Of a DNA stretch of 64,000 bases, positions 9,024-17,638 are shown piece by piece. This DNA is from Streptomyces sp. ISL-98 (lineage in GTDB: Bacteria; Actinomycetota; Actinomycetes; Streptomycetales; Streptomycetaceae): positions 248,001 through 312,000 of the forward strand of contig NZ_JAGGPB010000034.1 of NCBI RefSeq assembly GCF_018614055.1, read 5' to 3'. Below the pieces are notes generated by a model, which saw nothing but the letters and a program-made list of their open reading frames with translations, was not told the origin of the DNA and did no database searches. Numbering within the stretch: the first letter of the stretch is position 1; the number at the start of each line of letters is the position of its first letter. The position numbers and the translations under genes were made by a program.

Positions 9024-9962
9024 TTAGAAGTACCCCTCGCGCTTGCGGTCTTCCATCGCGGCTTCGGACATCTTGTCGTCGGCACGTGTCGCGCCCCGCT
9101 CGGTGAGCCGGGAAGCGGCGATCTCGGCGATCACGGCGTCGAGCGTGGTGGCGTCGGAGTCGACGGCGCCGGTGCAGGACATGTCGCCGACGGTGCGGTA
9201 GCGGATGAGCCGCGTCTCGACCTGCTCGTGCTCCTTGGGGCCGCCCCACTCACCGGCGGTCAGCCACATGCCGGAGCGCTGGAAGACCTCGCGCTCGTGG
9301 GCGTAGTAGATGCCGGGGAGTTCGATCTTCTCGCGGGCGATGTACTGCCACACGTCGAGCTCGGTCCAGTTGGACAGCGGGAAGACACGCACGTGCTCGC
9401 CGGGCGCGTGGCGGCCGTTGTAGAGCTGCCACAGCTCGGGGCGCTGACGGCGCGGGTCCCACGCGGAGAACTCGTCGCGCAACGAGAAGACCCGCTCCTT
9501 GGCGCGCGCCTTCTCCTCGTCGCGGCGCCCGCCGCCGAACACCGCGTCGAAGCGGTGCTGCTGGATCGCCTCGGTCAGCGGCACGGTCTGCAGCGGATTG
9601 CGGGTGCCGTCGGGCCGCTCGCGCAGCTTCCCGGCATCGATGTACTCCTGTACGGACGCGACATGCAGCCGCAGACCGTGCTCGGCCACCGTACGGTCGC
9701 GGTATTCGAGCACCTCCGGGAAGTTGTGCCCGGTGTCGACGTGCAGCAGCGTGAAGGGAACCGGCGCGGGCGCGAACGCCTTGAGCGCCAGGTGCAGCAT
9801 GACGATCGAGTCCTTGCCGCCGGAGAAGAGAATCACCGGCCGCTCGAACTCACCCGCCACCTCACGGAAGATGTGGACGGCCTCGGACTCCAGGGCGTCC
9901 AGGTGGCTGAGCGCGTACGGGCTGTCCGTACCCTCGTTGACGGTTGCGGCGGTCGTCGTCAT
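9024..9962 (-). CDS. cysD: Sulfate adenylyltransferase subunit 2
   Basis: A 312-residue catalytic subunit of ATP sulfurylase, PP-loop family, with the pyrophosphatase loop SGGKDS and the conserved GGGRRDEEKARAKER stretch. With CysN it forms APS from ATP and sulfate. The ATG at 9962 is chosen because it overlaps the cysC stop by 4 nt (ATGA), as elsewhere in this operon; a longer upstream frame is a shadow of cysC. Confidence 0.96.
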   Translation of the reverse strand: MTTTAATVNEGTDSPYALSHLDALESEAVHIFREVAGEFERPVILFSGGKDSIVMLHLALKAFAPAPVPFTLLHVDTGHNFPEVLEYRDRTVAEHGLRLHVASVQEYIDAGKLRERPDGTRNPLQTVPLTEAIQQHRFDAVFGGGRRDEEKARAKERVFSLRDEFSAWDPRRQRPELWQLYNGRHAPGEHVRVFPLSNWTELDVWQYIAREKIELPGIYYAHEREVFQRSGMWLTAGEWGGPKEHEQVETRLIRYRTVGDMSCTGAVDSDATTLDAVIAEIAASRLTERGATRADDKMSEAAMEDRKREGYF

Positions 9963-10504
9963 GCCAGACCCCTTTCGGTGAGCAGCGCGTGCAGCGCGGC
10001 TGCGGACTCCTGCACGGTCTGCTGGTGCGACTCGATCCGCAGGTCGGGCGACCCGGGTGCCTCGTAGGGGTCGTCGACCCCGGTGAGCCCGGAGATCTCG
10101 CCGGCCGCCTGCTTGGCGTAAAGGCCCTTCACATCGCGTACGGAGCACACGTCCACCGGCGTGGCGACGTGCACCTCCAGGTACGCGGTGCCCTCGGCCT
10201 GGTGGCGCTTGCGGACGGCGTCGCGGCTGTCGGCGTACGGCGCGATGACCGGAGCCAGTGCCAGCACACCGTTGCGGGCGAGCAGCTCGGCGACGTAACC
10301 GATCCGCTGCACATTGGTGTGCCGGTCCTCGCGGCTGAAGCCGAGGCCCGCGGAGAGGAACTCGCGGATCTCGTCTCCGTCCAGCACCTGGACACGGCGG
10401 CCCTCGGCGCTCAGGCGCCCGGCCAGCTCGTAGGCGATGGTGGTCTTGCCGGCGCTCGGCAGACCCGTGAGCCAGATGGTGGCGCCGGTGGTGGCCCCAG
10501 TCAC
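9959..10504 (-). CDS. cysC: Adenylylsulfate kinase
   Basis: A 181-residue kinase that phosphorylates APS to PAPS. Walker A is GLPSAGKT; DGDEIREFLSAGLGFSREDR and the lid region DVKGLYAKQAAGE are family hallmarks. The GTG at 10504 is preferred (AGGAG 6 nt upstream, and the family begins close to the Walker A loop). An ATG at 10534 overlapping the cysH stop is the alternative and would add 10 residues. The neighbouring CysH is of the APS-reductase type, so PAPS made here may serve sulfotransferases rather than being obligatory for assimilation. Confidence 0.94.
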   Translation of the reverse strand: MTGATTGATIWLTGLPSAGKTTIAYELAGRLSAEGRRVQVLDGDEIREFLSAGLGFSREDRHTNVQRIGYVAELLARNGVLALAPVIAPYADSRDAVRKRHQAEGTAYLEVHVATPVDVCSVRDVKGLYAKQAAGEISGLTGVDDPYEAPGSPDLRIESHQQTVQESAAALHALLTERGLA

Positions 10505-10533
10505 GTCTTTCTCCTGCTCCTGATCGTTTGTCA

Positions 10534-11229
10534 TCAGCCGTGCAGCCCGCATTCGGTCTTGTTCCGCCCCGCCCAGCGGCCGGCGCGGGCGTCCTCGCCC
10601 TCCGCGACCCTGCGGGTGCAGGGGGCGCAGCCCACGGACGCGTATCCGTCCATCAGCAGCGGGTTGGTGAGGACTCCGTGCTCCGCGACGTACGCTTCCA
10701 CGTCGTCCTGCGTCCAGCGGGCGATCGGCGAGATCTTGACCTTCTGCCGCTTCTCGTCCCAGCCGACGACCGGAGTGTTCGCCCGGGTCGGGGACTCGTC
10801 GCGGCGCAGGCCGGTCGCCCAGGCGCTGTACCCCTTCAGCCCGTCTTCGAGCGGCTTGACCTTGCGCAGGGCGCAGCACAGGTCCGGGTCGCGGTCGTGC
10901 AGCTTCGGCCCGTACTCGGCGTCCTGCTCCTCGACGGACTGCCACGGCAGCAGCGTGATCACATTGACGTCCATGACGGCCTCGACGGCGTCCCGCGTCC
11001 CGATGGTCTCCGGGAAGTGGTAGCCGGTGTCGAGGAAGACGACGTCGACGCCGGGCTTGGCGCGCGAGGCGAGATGGGCGACGACGGCGTCCTCCATGGA
11101 GGACGTCACGCAGAAGCGGTCGCCGAAGGTGTCGGCCGCCCACTTCAGGATGTCGAGGGCGGAGGCCTCTTCGAGGTCCCGCCCTGCCTGTTCCGCCAGT
11201 GACTTGAGATCTTCCTGAACCGTCGTCAT
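10534..11229 (-). CDS. cysH: Adenylylsulfate (APS) reductase
   Basis: A 231-residue PP-loop enzyme reducing activated sulfate to sulfite with thioredoxin. The iron-sulfur motif CC (C118-C119) with CxxC (C201-C204) marks the APS-reducing, [4Fe-4S] type rather than the PAPS-only type. The catalytic cysteine is in the C-terminal ECGLHG (C227). The ATG at 11229 overlaps the stop of the preceding small zinc-ribbon gene (ATGA). It is part of the sulfur operon between that small gene and cysC. Confidence 0.95.
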   Translation of the reverse strand: MTTVQEDLKSLAEQAGRDLEEASALDILKWAADTFGDRFCVTSSMEDAVVAHLASRAKPGVDVVFLDTGYHFPETIGTRDAVEAVMDVNVITLLPWQSVEEQDAEYGPKLHDRDPDLCCALRKVKPLEDGLKGYSAWATGLRRDESPTRANTPVVGWDEKRQKVKISPIARWTQDDVEAYVAEHGVLTNPLLMDGYASVGCAPCTRRVAEGEDARAGRWAGRNKTECGLHG

Positions 11230-11405
11230 ATCTCGTCCCCTCCACCGTCGTTGCGCTGAACTCCCCGGGACAGCAACCCGAGGAACTTCAACTGGAATGC
11301 GCGGTTGCACGCCGCGCATTCCCAGGCGCCGTGGCCGGTCTCGTGCGGACGCAGGTCCTCGTCGCCGCAGTACGGGCAGTAGAAGGGCGCCGCGCGCTCG
11401 CTCAC
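11226..11405 (-). CDS. Small zinc-ribbon protein in the sulfur operon
   Basis: A 59-residue ORF. A rubredoxin-like or zinc-ribbon core has CPYC near the N-terminus and CAAC about 20 residues later, with HETGHGAWEC between. The GTG start overlaps the sulfite reductase stop (GTGA) and the stop overlaps the cysH start (ATGA), so it is locked into the operon. No function is established to my knowledge. Location suggests a redox, metal or electron-transfer helper for sulfite or APS reduction, which is inference. Confidence 0.85.
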   Translation of the reverse strand: MSERAAPFYCPYCGDEDLRPHETGHGAWECAACNRAFQLKFLGLLSRGVQRNDGGGDEI

Positions 11406-13099
11406 GAGAGGTCCCCCTCGCTCGCCCGCGCCACCCAGGTCGCGAAGCGCTCGCCGTCCTCGCGCTGCTCCTGGAAGCGGAGCAGGACGCGCTCGACGTA
11501 GTCGGGCAGCTCGGCCGAAGTGACCTTCAGGCCGCGCACCTTGCGGCCGAAACCGGCCTCAAGACCCAGCGCGCCGCCCAGGTGCACCTGGAAGCCCTCG
11601 ACCTGGTTGCCGTGGTCGTCGAGGACCAGCTGGCCCTTGAGACCGATGTCCGCGACCTGGATACGGGCGCAGGCGTTCGGGCAGCCGTTGATGTTGATGG
11701 TGATGGGCTGGTCGAACTCCGGGATGCGCCGCTCCAGCTCGTCGATGAGCGAGGCGCCGCGCGCCTTCGTCTCGACGATCGCGAGCTTGCAGAACTCGAT
11801 GCCGGTGCAGGCCATCGTGCCGCGCCGGAACGGCGAGGGGGTGACCCGCAGATCCAGCGATTCCAGCCCGGCCACCAGCGACTCGACCTGCGCCTCTTCC
11901 ACATCGAGCACGATCATCTTCTGCTCGGCGGTGGTACGGAGACGGCCCGAGCCGTGCGCGTCGGCCAGCTCGGCGATCTTCGTCAGCGTGGTGCCGTCCA
12001 CGCGGCCGACGCGCGGGGCGAAGCCGACGTAGAAGCGGCCGTCCTTCTGCTTGTGCACACCGAGGTGGTCGCGCCACGTGCCGGTCGGCTGCTCGGGCGC
12101 CGGGCCGTCGACCAGCTTGTACTTGAGGTACTCGTCCTCCAGGATCTGGCGGAACTTCTCCGGACCCCAGTCGGCGACGAGGAACTTCAGGCGGGCGCGG
12201 GTGCGCAGGCGGCGGTAGCCGTAGTCGCGGAAGATGCCGATGACGCCGCCGTACACGTCCGGGACCTCGTCGAGGGGCACCCAGGCGCCGAGCCGCACAC
12301 CGAGCTTGGGGTTGGTGGAAAGCCCGCCGCCGACCCACAGGTCGAAGCCGGGTCCGTGCTCGGGGTGGTCGACGCCGACGAACGCGATGTCGTTGATCTC
12401 GTGCGCGACATCGAGCTGCGGGGAGCCGGAGACCGCGGACTTGAACTTGCGGGGCAGGTTGGAGAAGTCCGGGTTGCCGATGAAGCGGCGCTGGATCTCG
12501 TCGATGGCCGGGGAGCCGTCGATGATCTCGTTCTCGGCGATGCCCGCCACGGGGGAGCCGAGGATCACGCGGGGCGTGTCACCGCAGGCCTCGGTCGTCG
12601 AGAGGCCGACCTCTTCGAGCCGCCGCCAGATCTCCGGTACGTCCTCGATCCGGATCCAGTGGTACTGAACGTTCTGCCGGTCCGTGAGGTCGGCGGTCCC
12701 GCGCGCGAACTCCTGCGAGATCTCACCGATGACCCGCAGCTGCTCGGTCGTCAGCCGGCCGCCGTCGATGCGCACCCGAAGCATGAAGAACTCGTCGTCC
12801 AGCTCCTCCGGCTCCAGGATCGCCGTCTTGCCGCCGTCGATCCCGGGCTTGCGCTGGGTGTACAGACCCCACCAGCGCATGCGTCCGCGCAGGTCGTTGG
12901 GGTCGATGGAGTCGAATCCCCGCTTGGAGTAGATCGTCTCAATGCGTGTCCGCACATTGAGACCGTCGTCGTCCTTCTTGAACTGCTCATTGCCGTTGAG
13001 GGGGGTGAAATGACCTACGGCCCACTGACCCTCGCCACGGTGGCGTCCGGCCTTGCGGCGGGGCGTGACTGCAGCGGGCTTTTCCGGCGTGGCGGCCAT
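11402..13099 (-). CDS. sir: Assimilatory sulfite (nitrite/sulfite) reductase, ferredoxin type
   Basis: A 565-residue siroheme and [4Fe-4S] enzyme reducing sulfite to sulfide with six electrons. It has two ferredoxin-like/siroheme half repeats, the arginine-rich active-site stretch RWWGLYTQRKPG, and the cluster/siroheme motif: cysteines in ACTGIEFCK and, about 40 residues on, NGCPNACAR. Its place at the head of cysH-C-D-N identifies sulfite as the physiological substrate. The start at 13099 is ATG. Expression is likely controlled through the leader peptide about 190 nt upstream. Confidence 0.94.
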   Translation of the reverse strand: MAATPEKPAAVTPRRKAGRHRGEGQWAVGHFTPLNGNEQFKKDDDGLNVRTRIETIYSKRGFDSIDPNDLRGRMRWWGLYTQRKPGIDGGKTAILEPEELDDEFFMLRVRIDGGRLTTEQLRVIGEISQEFARGTADLTDRQNVQYHWIRIEDVPEIWRRLEEVGLSTTEACGDTPRVILGSPVAGIAENEIIDGSPAIDEIQRRFIGNPDFSNLPRKFKSAVSGSPQLDVAHEINDIAFVGVDHPEHGPGFDLWVGGGLSTNPKLGVRLGAWVPLDEVPDVYGGVIGIFRDYGYRRLRTRARLKFLVADWGPEKFRQILEDEYLKYKLVDGPAPEQPTGTWRDHLGVHKQKDGRFYVGFAPRVGRVDGTTLTKIAELADAHGSGRLRTTAEQKMIVLDVEEAQVESLVAGLESLDLRVTPSPFRRGTMACTGIEFCKLAIVETKARGASLIDELERRIPEFDQPITININGCPNACARIQVADIGLKGQLVLDDHGNQVEGFQVHLGGALGLEAGFGRKVRGLKVTSAELPDYVERVLLRFQEQREDGERFATWVARASEGDLS

Positions 13100-13198
13100 G
13101 GTGGTTTGTCCTTCTCTGGCGGCTCAAGGTGTGGCGGGTCGCGCCGACGGTACCCCTGTGACCTGCGGGAAGGCGGTCGGACACGGCAGAGCGGAATG

Positions 13199-13217
13199 CT
13201 CCGCCGGGTGGGCGGAG
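13199..13217 (-). terminator. Hairpin in the sulfite reductase leader
   Basis: CTCCGCC (13199-13205) and GGCGGAG (13211-13217) form a 7-bp stem with a 5-nt loop, between the leader peptide ORF and the sir start. It could be part of an attenuator, but no T-run follows and no antiterminator was traced. Confidence 0.35.
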
Positions 13218-13292
13218 ATCACGTGCGTATCGGGGTGGCCGGCTCGTCCGCGACGGCGGGGACGGCTGAAACTATTCGGTGTTGCTGTGCTG

Positions 13293-13352
13293 TCAGCCCA
13301 CCGGACAGATGGCGCTGGACATGCGGCCGAGGTCGACGTGCCGCCGACTCAC
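13293..13352 (-). CDS. Leader peptide upstream of sulfite reductase
   Basis: A 19-codon ORF (MSRRHVDLGRMSSAICPVG) starting with GTG, with GGAG 8 nt upstream. Streptomyces sulfur-metabolism genes are often preceded by short peptides with the pattern RRHVDL...SSAICP, and a conserved cysteine near the end is thought to sense cysteine-tRNA supply. Here the only Cys codon is the fourth sense codon before the stop. It would act in cis, by ribosome stalling or coupling, to adjust transcription or translation of sir and the operon behind it. Confidence 0.8.
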   Translation of the reverse strand: MSRRHVDLGRMSSAICPVG

Positions 13353-13498
13353 CAAGGCAACTCCAGCTGAAGACATGACGGAAGCGTGTCACGGGGATCT
13401 CGGGGCAGTCCACCACTGCCCACAATGTGGACAAGACTGTCCCGAATCGCGAGACAGTGTGTCACCGGTCACTTCACGGTCGCTTCCCGGCCACTCGG

Positions 13499-14068
13499 TC
13501 AGGCATGCGCTCCCGGCCACGGACCCGGGGTGACCGCGTCCGCCTCTTGCGCCGTCTTCGTGGCGAAAAGCCGGAATCCGCGGCGCAGATAGTTGTCCAT
13601 CGCGTGCGGCCCGTCCTTGCTGCACGTGTGCAGCCATACGCGCTTCGTGTCCGTCCGCTCGGGCCACCGCTCCGCGAGGTCCCAGGCCCGTGCGACACCG
13701 TAAGAGAGGAGGTGGCCGCCGATGCGGCGGCCCCTGAAGGCCGGTATCAGCCCGAAGTACATGATCTCGACGACACCGTCGTCCTGCGGGTCCAGCTCGA
13801 CGTACCCGGCCGGAGTGCCGTTCTCGTACGCGACCCAGGTCTCGACGCCGGGCCGGGCCAGCGCCGCCCGCCACTGCTCGTACGTCATCCCGAGCCGGTC
13901 GGTCCAGCCGATGTCGCCGCCCACCGCGGTGTAGAGGAAGCGGCTGAACTCGGGGGAGGGGATCTCGGCCCGGACGATCCGGACATCTCCCGCCGGCTCG
14001 ACGGCGGGCCTCAGGTCGTCCGGCGAGGTCTGTTCCAGGGACCACGTGGTCACAGCGACGGTGCTCAT
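13499..14068 (-). CDS. GNAT family N-acetyltransferase
   Basis: A 189-residue acyl-CoA-dependent transferase. The acetyl-CoA binding motif A is in MYFGLIPAFRGRRIGGHLL, followed by the C-terminal LHTCSKDGPHAMDNYLRRGFRLF typical of the fold. The substrate is unknown. The ATG at 14068 begins MSTVAV and fits the fold better than an upstream in-frame ATG. The ribosome-binding site is weak. The gene is divergent from the metalloprotease gene. The 230 nt between it and the sulfur leader peptide hold no further gene that I can support. Confidence 0.85.
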   Translation of the reverse strand: MSTVAVTTWSLEQTSPDDLRPAVEPAGDVRIVRAEIPSPEFSRFLYTAVGGDIGWTDRLGMTYEQWRAALARPGVETWVAYENGTPAGYVELDPQDDGVVEIMYFGLIPAFRGRRIGGHLLSYGVARAWDLAERWPERTDTKRVWLHTCSKDGPHAMDNYLRRGFRLFATKTAQEADAVTPGPWPGAHA

Positions 14069-14172
14069 GCGGCCCAGGGAACCATGCGCCCTGGCTATGG
14101 CCAAAGCCGGGGCGGTACGGGATGATCACGCCGCGCGTGCCACCCCCCACATCCCTCGGCAGAAGGATGTTC

Positions 14173-15201
14173 ATGTCCCGTCGCACACACCGCGGCCTGC
14201 TCGCCGCGGCCACCGTCACCGCGGCCCTCGCCACCCTGGCCACCCCGGCCGGAGCCTCCGCCGATCCGCAGGCCCGGCTTTTCATGGTCAACCCCGTGCA
14301 GTCGTCGAACGACCAGTCCCTGACCGACGCCAAGGACTCGGCGGACGCCGTTTCCGCCTCCGCCTACGGGAGCGCCGCGCTGCGCAACCTCGACGCGAGC
14401 GGCGGGCTGTCCGGCAAGTGGGCATACGTGAGATCGGACACCGGAGCCTCCGCGAAGATCGCGGAAGCGGGCTCGTACGACCGCAATGACGACCAGTTCG
14501 AACAGGTCATGGCGTACTTCTGGGTCAACGAGTCGCAGGAGTATCTCCAGGGCCTCGGCTTCGGCAGCGAGCTGCCCGGGGCCAATGACCGCGCCCAGCC
14601 GGTCCGTATCAACCAGTGGGGCGCCGACAACTCCTTCTTCACCGACAAGAAGGCCGAGATCCGCTTCGGCAAGGGCGGCGTCGACGACGCCGAGGACGCC
14701 GAAGTGGTCATGCACGAGTACGGGCACGCCGTGCACCACGCCCAGGTGCCGGGCTTCGGAACCTCGGTCGAGGCCGGGTCGATCGGCGAGGCCTTCGGCG
14801 ACTACCTCGCGGTCACGGTCGGCGCCCACGCGGCCGGGAAGTACGGCTGGCCGCTCAAGGCGGACCTGGCGTGCGTCGCCGACTGGGACGCCGTCTCCTA
14901 CACCTCGACGGCCCCGCACTGCCTGCGCCGCATCGACGGCAACAAGGTCTACGGCGACCGGGTCGGCCAGGTGCACGCGGACGGCCAGATCTGGTCCCGC
15001 GCACTGTTCGACATCCGGGGCGCGCTGGGTGCGCGGACCGCCGACCGCATCATCGTCAATGCACAGTTCGGCTTCGCCCCGGACACGAGCTTCGAGGACG
15101 CGGCGACGACGACGATCGCCACGGCGCGGAAGATGTACGGCGAGGGGGCGGCGGACGCGGTACGCAAGGCGTTCCGGGACAGGGAAATACCGGGCGTCTG
15201 A
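14173..15201 (+). CDS. Secreted HEXXH zinc metalloprotease (M36/fungalysin-like)
   Basis: A 342-residue protein with a signal peptide (about residues 1-30, ending AGASA). The zinc site is HEYGH (H181, E182, H185) with the third ligand E206 in GSIGEAFGDYLA, a gluzincin arrangement as in M36 peptidases. It lacks the long FTP propeptide of classical fungalysins. The ATG at 14173 has AGAAGG 6 nt upstream; an in-frame ATG at 14167 is the alternative. It probably degrades extracellular protein. It converges with the frameshifted gene at 15220. Confidence 0.85.
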   Translation: MSRRTHRGLLAAATVTAALATLATPAGASADPQARLFMVNPVQSSNDQSLTDAKDSADAVSASAYGSAALRNLDASGGLSGKWAYVRSDTGASAKIAEAGSYDRNDDQFEQVMAYFWVNESQEYLQGLGFGSELPGANDRAQPVRINQWGADNSFFTDKKAEIRFGKGGVDDAEDAEVVMHEYGHAVHHAQVPGFGTSVEAGSIGEAFGDYLAVTVGAHAAGKYGWPLKADLACVADWDAVSYTSTAPHCLRRIDGNKVYGDRVGQVHADGQIWSRALFDIRGALGARTADRIIVNAQFGFAPDTSFEDAATTTIATARKMYGEGAADAVRKAFRDREIPGV

Positions 15202-15219
15202 TGCCGGGCGGGCGGCGGC

Positions 15220-15679
15220 TCACCCGGCCTCGGGTGGGCCCTCGCCCGCGTCCCGCAGCGGTGCGCGGGGGAGCGCGGCCCGTACGGCCTTCCTGGGATC
15301 GGCCACCGGGACGCCCAGCCCGGCCAGCCGGCCGCGCACGCGCTCGATCGGCTCGTGCATCAGCCGTGCGTGGGAACCCGGGGTCCTGCCAGGGATCGTC
15401 GGCCAGTCGCCGCCCCGTCTCGTCGCGGAGTACGGCCAGCCGCGCGGCCACCAGCGCCACCTGGTGCCGGTACCGGTCGGCGTCCCGGTTGTGGGGGACG
15501 TGATCCCAGATGCTGGAACCGCGTGCCCTCGCCACCCAGTCGTCGTCCCCGGCAGCCGAGGAAGGCCCTTCCGGTAATGGGCCTTGCCGCACGGTCAGTT
15601 GACCGACCGAACCGACCTGCACGATCGAACCCGCCACTGTGCAGTCGCCCACCATGTTGTGGCTGTTGGGGTGTTGCAT
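15220..15679 (-). pseudogene. Frameshifted hypothetical gene
   Basis: The N-terminal part starts at ATG 15679 (MQHPNSHNMVGDCTVAGS...) and reads well to about 15377 (DPWQDPG). The natural continuation (SHARLMHEPIERVRGRL..., stop at 15220-15222) is in another frame. One extra base at 15375-15376 (minus strand ggTTccca, expected ggTccca) restores a single frame of about 152 codons. The family is a Streptomyces hypothetical with a beta-rich VGDCTVAGSIVQVG motif; its function is unknown. Either a true mutation or a sequencing error explains the shift. Confidence 0.6.
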
Positions 15680-15753
15680 GCCGCCCTGTCTTCCGCTTCG
15701 TGGAGCCACAGCCTAGAAGTGGCTCCACGCCGGCGTGGAGCGATTCAGTCCGG

Positions 15754-16779
15754 TCAGTCCGGCGGCCGCAGTTCGCCCGAGCCCCGTGCCACCAACTCCA
15801 CCGCCACCGTCCGCGTCCGCGCCCCCGATCGGTCGCCGCCCAGCCGCGCCAGCACCTGCTCGGCGGCCGCCCTGCCCATCGCGGCCGGGTTCTGCGCGAC
15901 CACCGTCAGGCCCGGTTCCAGGACCGCGGCCAGCGGCAGGTCGTCGAACCCGACCAGGGCGACATCGCGTCGGCCGGCCTCGGCGAGCGCGGGGACGACG
16001 CCGAGCGAGGCGAAGTTGTTCGCGGTGAAAACCGCCGTCGGGGGAGTGGGGAGAGCGAGCAGGCGGCGTACGGCCACCCCCGCCGCGTACGGATCGTGCG
16101 CCGCGACGACGAGGGCGGGGTCGTACGGCAGGGCCGCCTCCGCGAGCGCCGCCCGGTAGCCCCGCAGCCGCATCTTGCGGGTGTAGAGGGTGGCCGGCCT
16201 GTCGCCGATGAAGGCGATACGACGGTGGCCGTGCGCGATCAGGTGCGCCACGCCCATCCGCGCACCCTCCTCGTTCGCGCTGACGACCGAGTCCGCCGCC
16301 AGCCCGGTCGCCGGCCGGTCGAGGAAGACGACCGGCAGCCCGCTCTCCCGCTCCCGGCGCAGGTAGCGGTGGTCGCTGCCCGCTGCCGGCACGACCAGCA
16401 GACCGCTGATGCGCCGGGCGAGGAACGTCGTGACGAGGGAGTGCTCCAGCGGCTGCCGCTCGCCGGACGAGCCCATCAGGAGGGTCAGGCCCCGGTCGCG
16501 TACGACGTCCTCGACGCCGCCCGCGACCGTGCCGAAGAAGGGGTTGCCCATGTCCGGGACGACGAGCCCGACCGTCGAATCCCGCGCCCCCACGCGCATG
16601 TTGCGTGCCATGAGGTTCGGGCGGAAGCCGAGCTCCTCGACGACCGCGAGCACCTTGGTACGCGTCGCCTCGGAGACCGGCCCGTCCTCGTTGAGCACCC
16701 GGGACACGGTCTTCGCGCTGACCCCGACGCGCTCGGCGACATCGGTCAGCGTCGGGCGTCGGCTGCTCGCCATGGTCAC
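15754..16779 (-). CDS. LacI family transcriptional regulator of sugar utilisation
   Basis: A 341-residue repressor. The N-terminal LacI helix-turn-helix and hinge (TLTDVAERVGVSAKTVSRVLNE, about residues 9-60) is followed by a periplasmic-binding-like sensor domain. The adjacent sugar ABC transporter and the operator-like palindromes in front of its binding-protein gene make it the likely local regulator, with the transported sugar as inducer. The start is GTG 16779 or ATG 16773. The promoter is separate: the gene lies 25 nt downstream of the ATPase stop on the same strand. Confidence 0.92.
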   Translation of the reverse strand: MTMASSRRPTLTDVAERVGVSAKTVSRVLNEDGPVSEATRTKVLAVVEELGFRPNLMARNMRVGARDSTVGLVVPDMGNPFFGTVAGGVEDVVRDRGLTLLMGSSGERQPLEHSLVTTFLARRISGLLVVPAAGSDHRYLRRERESGLPVVFLDRPATGLAADSVVSANEEGARMGVAHLIAHGHRRIAFIGDRPATLYTRKMRLRGYRAALAEAALPYDPALVVAAHDPYAAGVAVRRLLALPTPPTAVFTANNFASLGVVPALAEAGRRDVALVGFDDLPLAAVLEPGLTVVAQNPAAMGRAAAEQVLARLGGDRSGARTRTVAVELVARGSGELRPPD

Positions 16780-16804
16780 CGATCACCGCATCTCTCAGCT
16801 CAGC

Positions 16805-17638
16805 TCAGTCCACTCCGGCGGCCTTCGCTGCCTCCCGGTCGGTTACGACCGTACCGCCGTCGTCACCCCCGACCTGAAGGGCCCCGGTCATGATCGCCAC
16901 TACCTCCGCCATGGAATGGTCCTGCGGTCGGATCTCCGCCACCCGCCGCCCCAGCCGCTGTACGTGGATGCGGTCCGCGATCTCGAAGACGTGCGGCATG
17001 TTGTGGCTGATGAGTACGACGGGCAGGCCCCTGTCCCGTACCCGCCTGATCATGTCCAGGACCTGTCCCGACTCCTTCACGCCGAGCGCGGCCGTAGGTT
17101 CGTCCATCACCACCACATGCCGGGCCCAGGCGACCGCACGGGCCACCGCGACGCCCTGGCGCTGACCGCCGGAGAGCGTCTCGACGGACTGGGTGAGCGA
17201 CCGCAGCCCGATCTTCAGGTCGGCCATGTGGGCGGCCGACTCCTCCCGCATCCGCTTCTTGTCGAGCATGCGGAAGACGGTGCCCAGCGGGCCCGGCCTT
17301 CGGATCTCCCTGCCCAGGAACATATTGCTCGCTATGTCGAGGGAGGCCGCGACCGCCAGATCCTGGTAGACGGTCTCGATTCCGTGCCGGCGTGCGTCGA
17401 GCGGATCACGGAAGCGGACCGGTTCCCCGTCGAGCTCGATCGTGCCCTCGTCGGGCTGTACGGCGCCGGTGAGGGCCTTGATCAGGCTGGACTTGCCCGC
17501 GCCGTTGTCTCCGATGACCGCGAGGACCTCGCCGGGCATCAGGTCGAAGTCGGCGCCGTCCAGGGCGGTGACCTGGCCGTACCGCTTGACCAGGCCTCGG
17601 GCGCGCATCACGGGAGTGGTCGTGGGTGTGGTGGTCAT
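16805..17638 (-). CDS. Sugar ABC transporter ATP-binding protein (RbsA-like, single domain)
   Basis: A 277-residue ATPase: Walker A GDNGAGKSS, signature LSGGQRQGVAVARA, Walker B VVVMDEPTAAL, switch His in LISHN. It has one nucleotide-binding domain, unlike the duplicated RbsA/XylG proteins; such single-domain forms occur with FrcA-like fructose systems. The ATG overlaps the permease stop by 4 nt. It energises import of a monosaccharide or related sugar by the neighbouring permease. Confidence 0.9.
   Translation of the reverse strand: MTTTPTTTPVMRARGLVKRYGQVTALDGADFDLMPGEVLAVIGDNGAGKSSLIKALTGAVQPDEGTIELDGEPVRFRDPLDARRHGIETVYQDLAVAASLDIASNMFLGREIRRPGPLGTVFRMLDKKRMREESAAHMADLKIGLRSLTQSVETLSGGQRQGVAVARAVAWARHVVVMDEPTAALGVKESGQVLDMIRRVRDRGLPVVLISHNMPHVFEIADRIHVQRLGRRVAEIRPQDHSMAEVVAIMTGALQVGGDDGGTVVTDREAAKAAGVD

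Noticed and set aside
7914..10067. Plus-strand 717-codon frame across cysN/cysD
   Set aside because: Shadow frame; the minus strand encodes both subunits of ATP sulfurylase with all motifs.
11297..13378. Plus-strand 693-codon frame across the sulfite reductase gene
   Set aside because: Shadow frame typical of GC-rich coding DNA.
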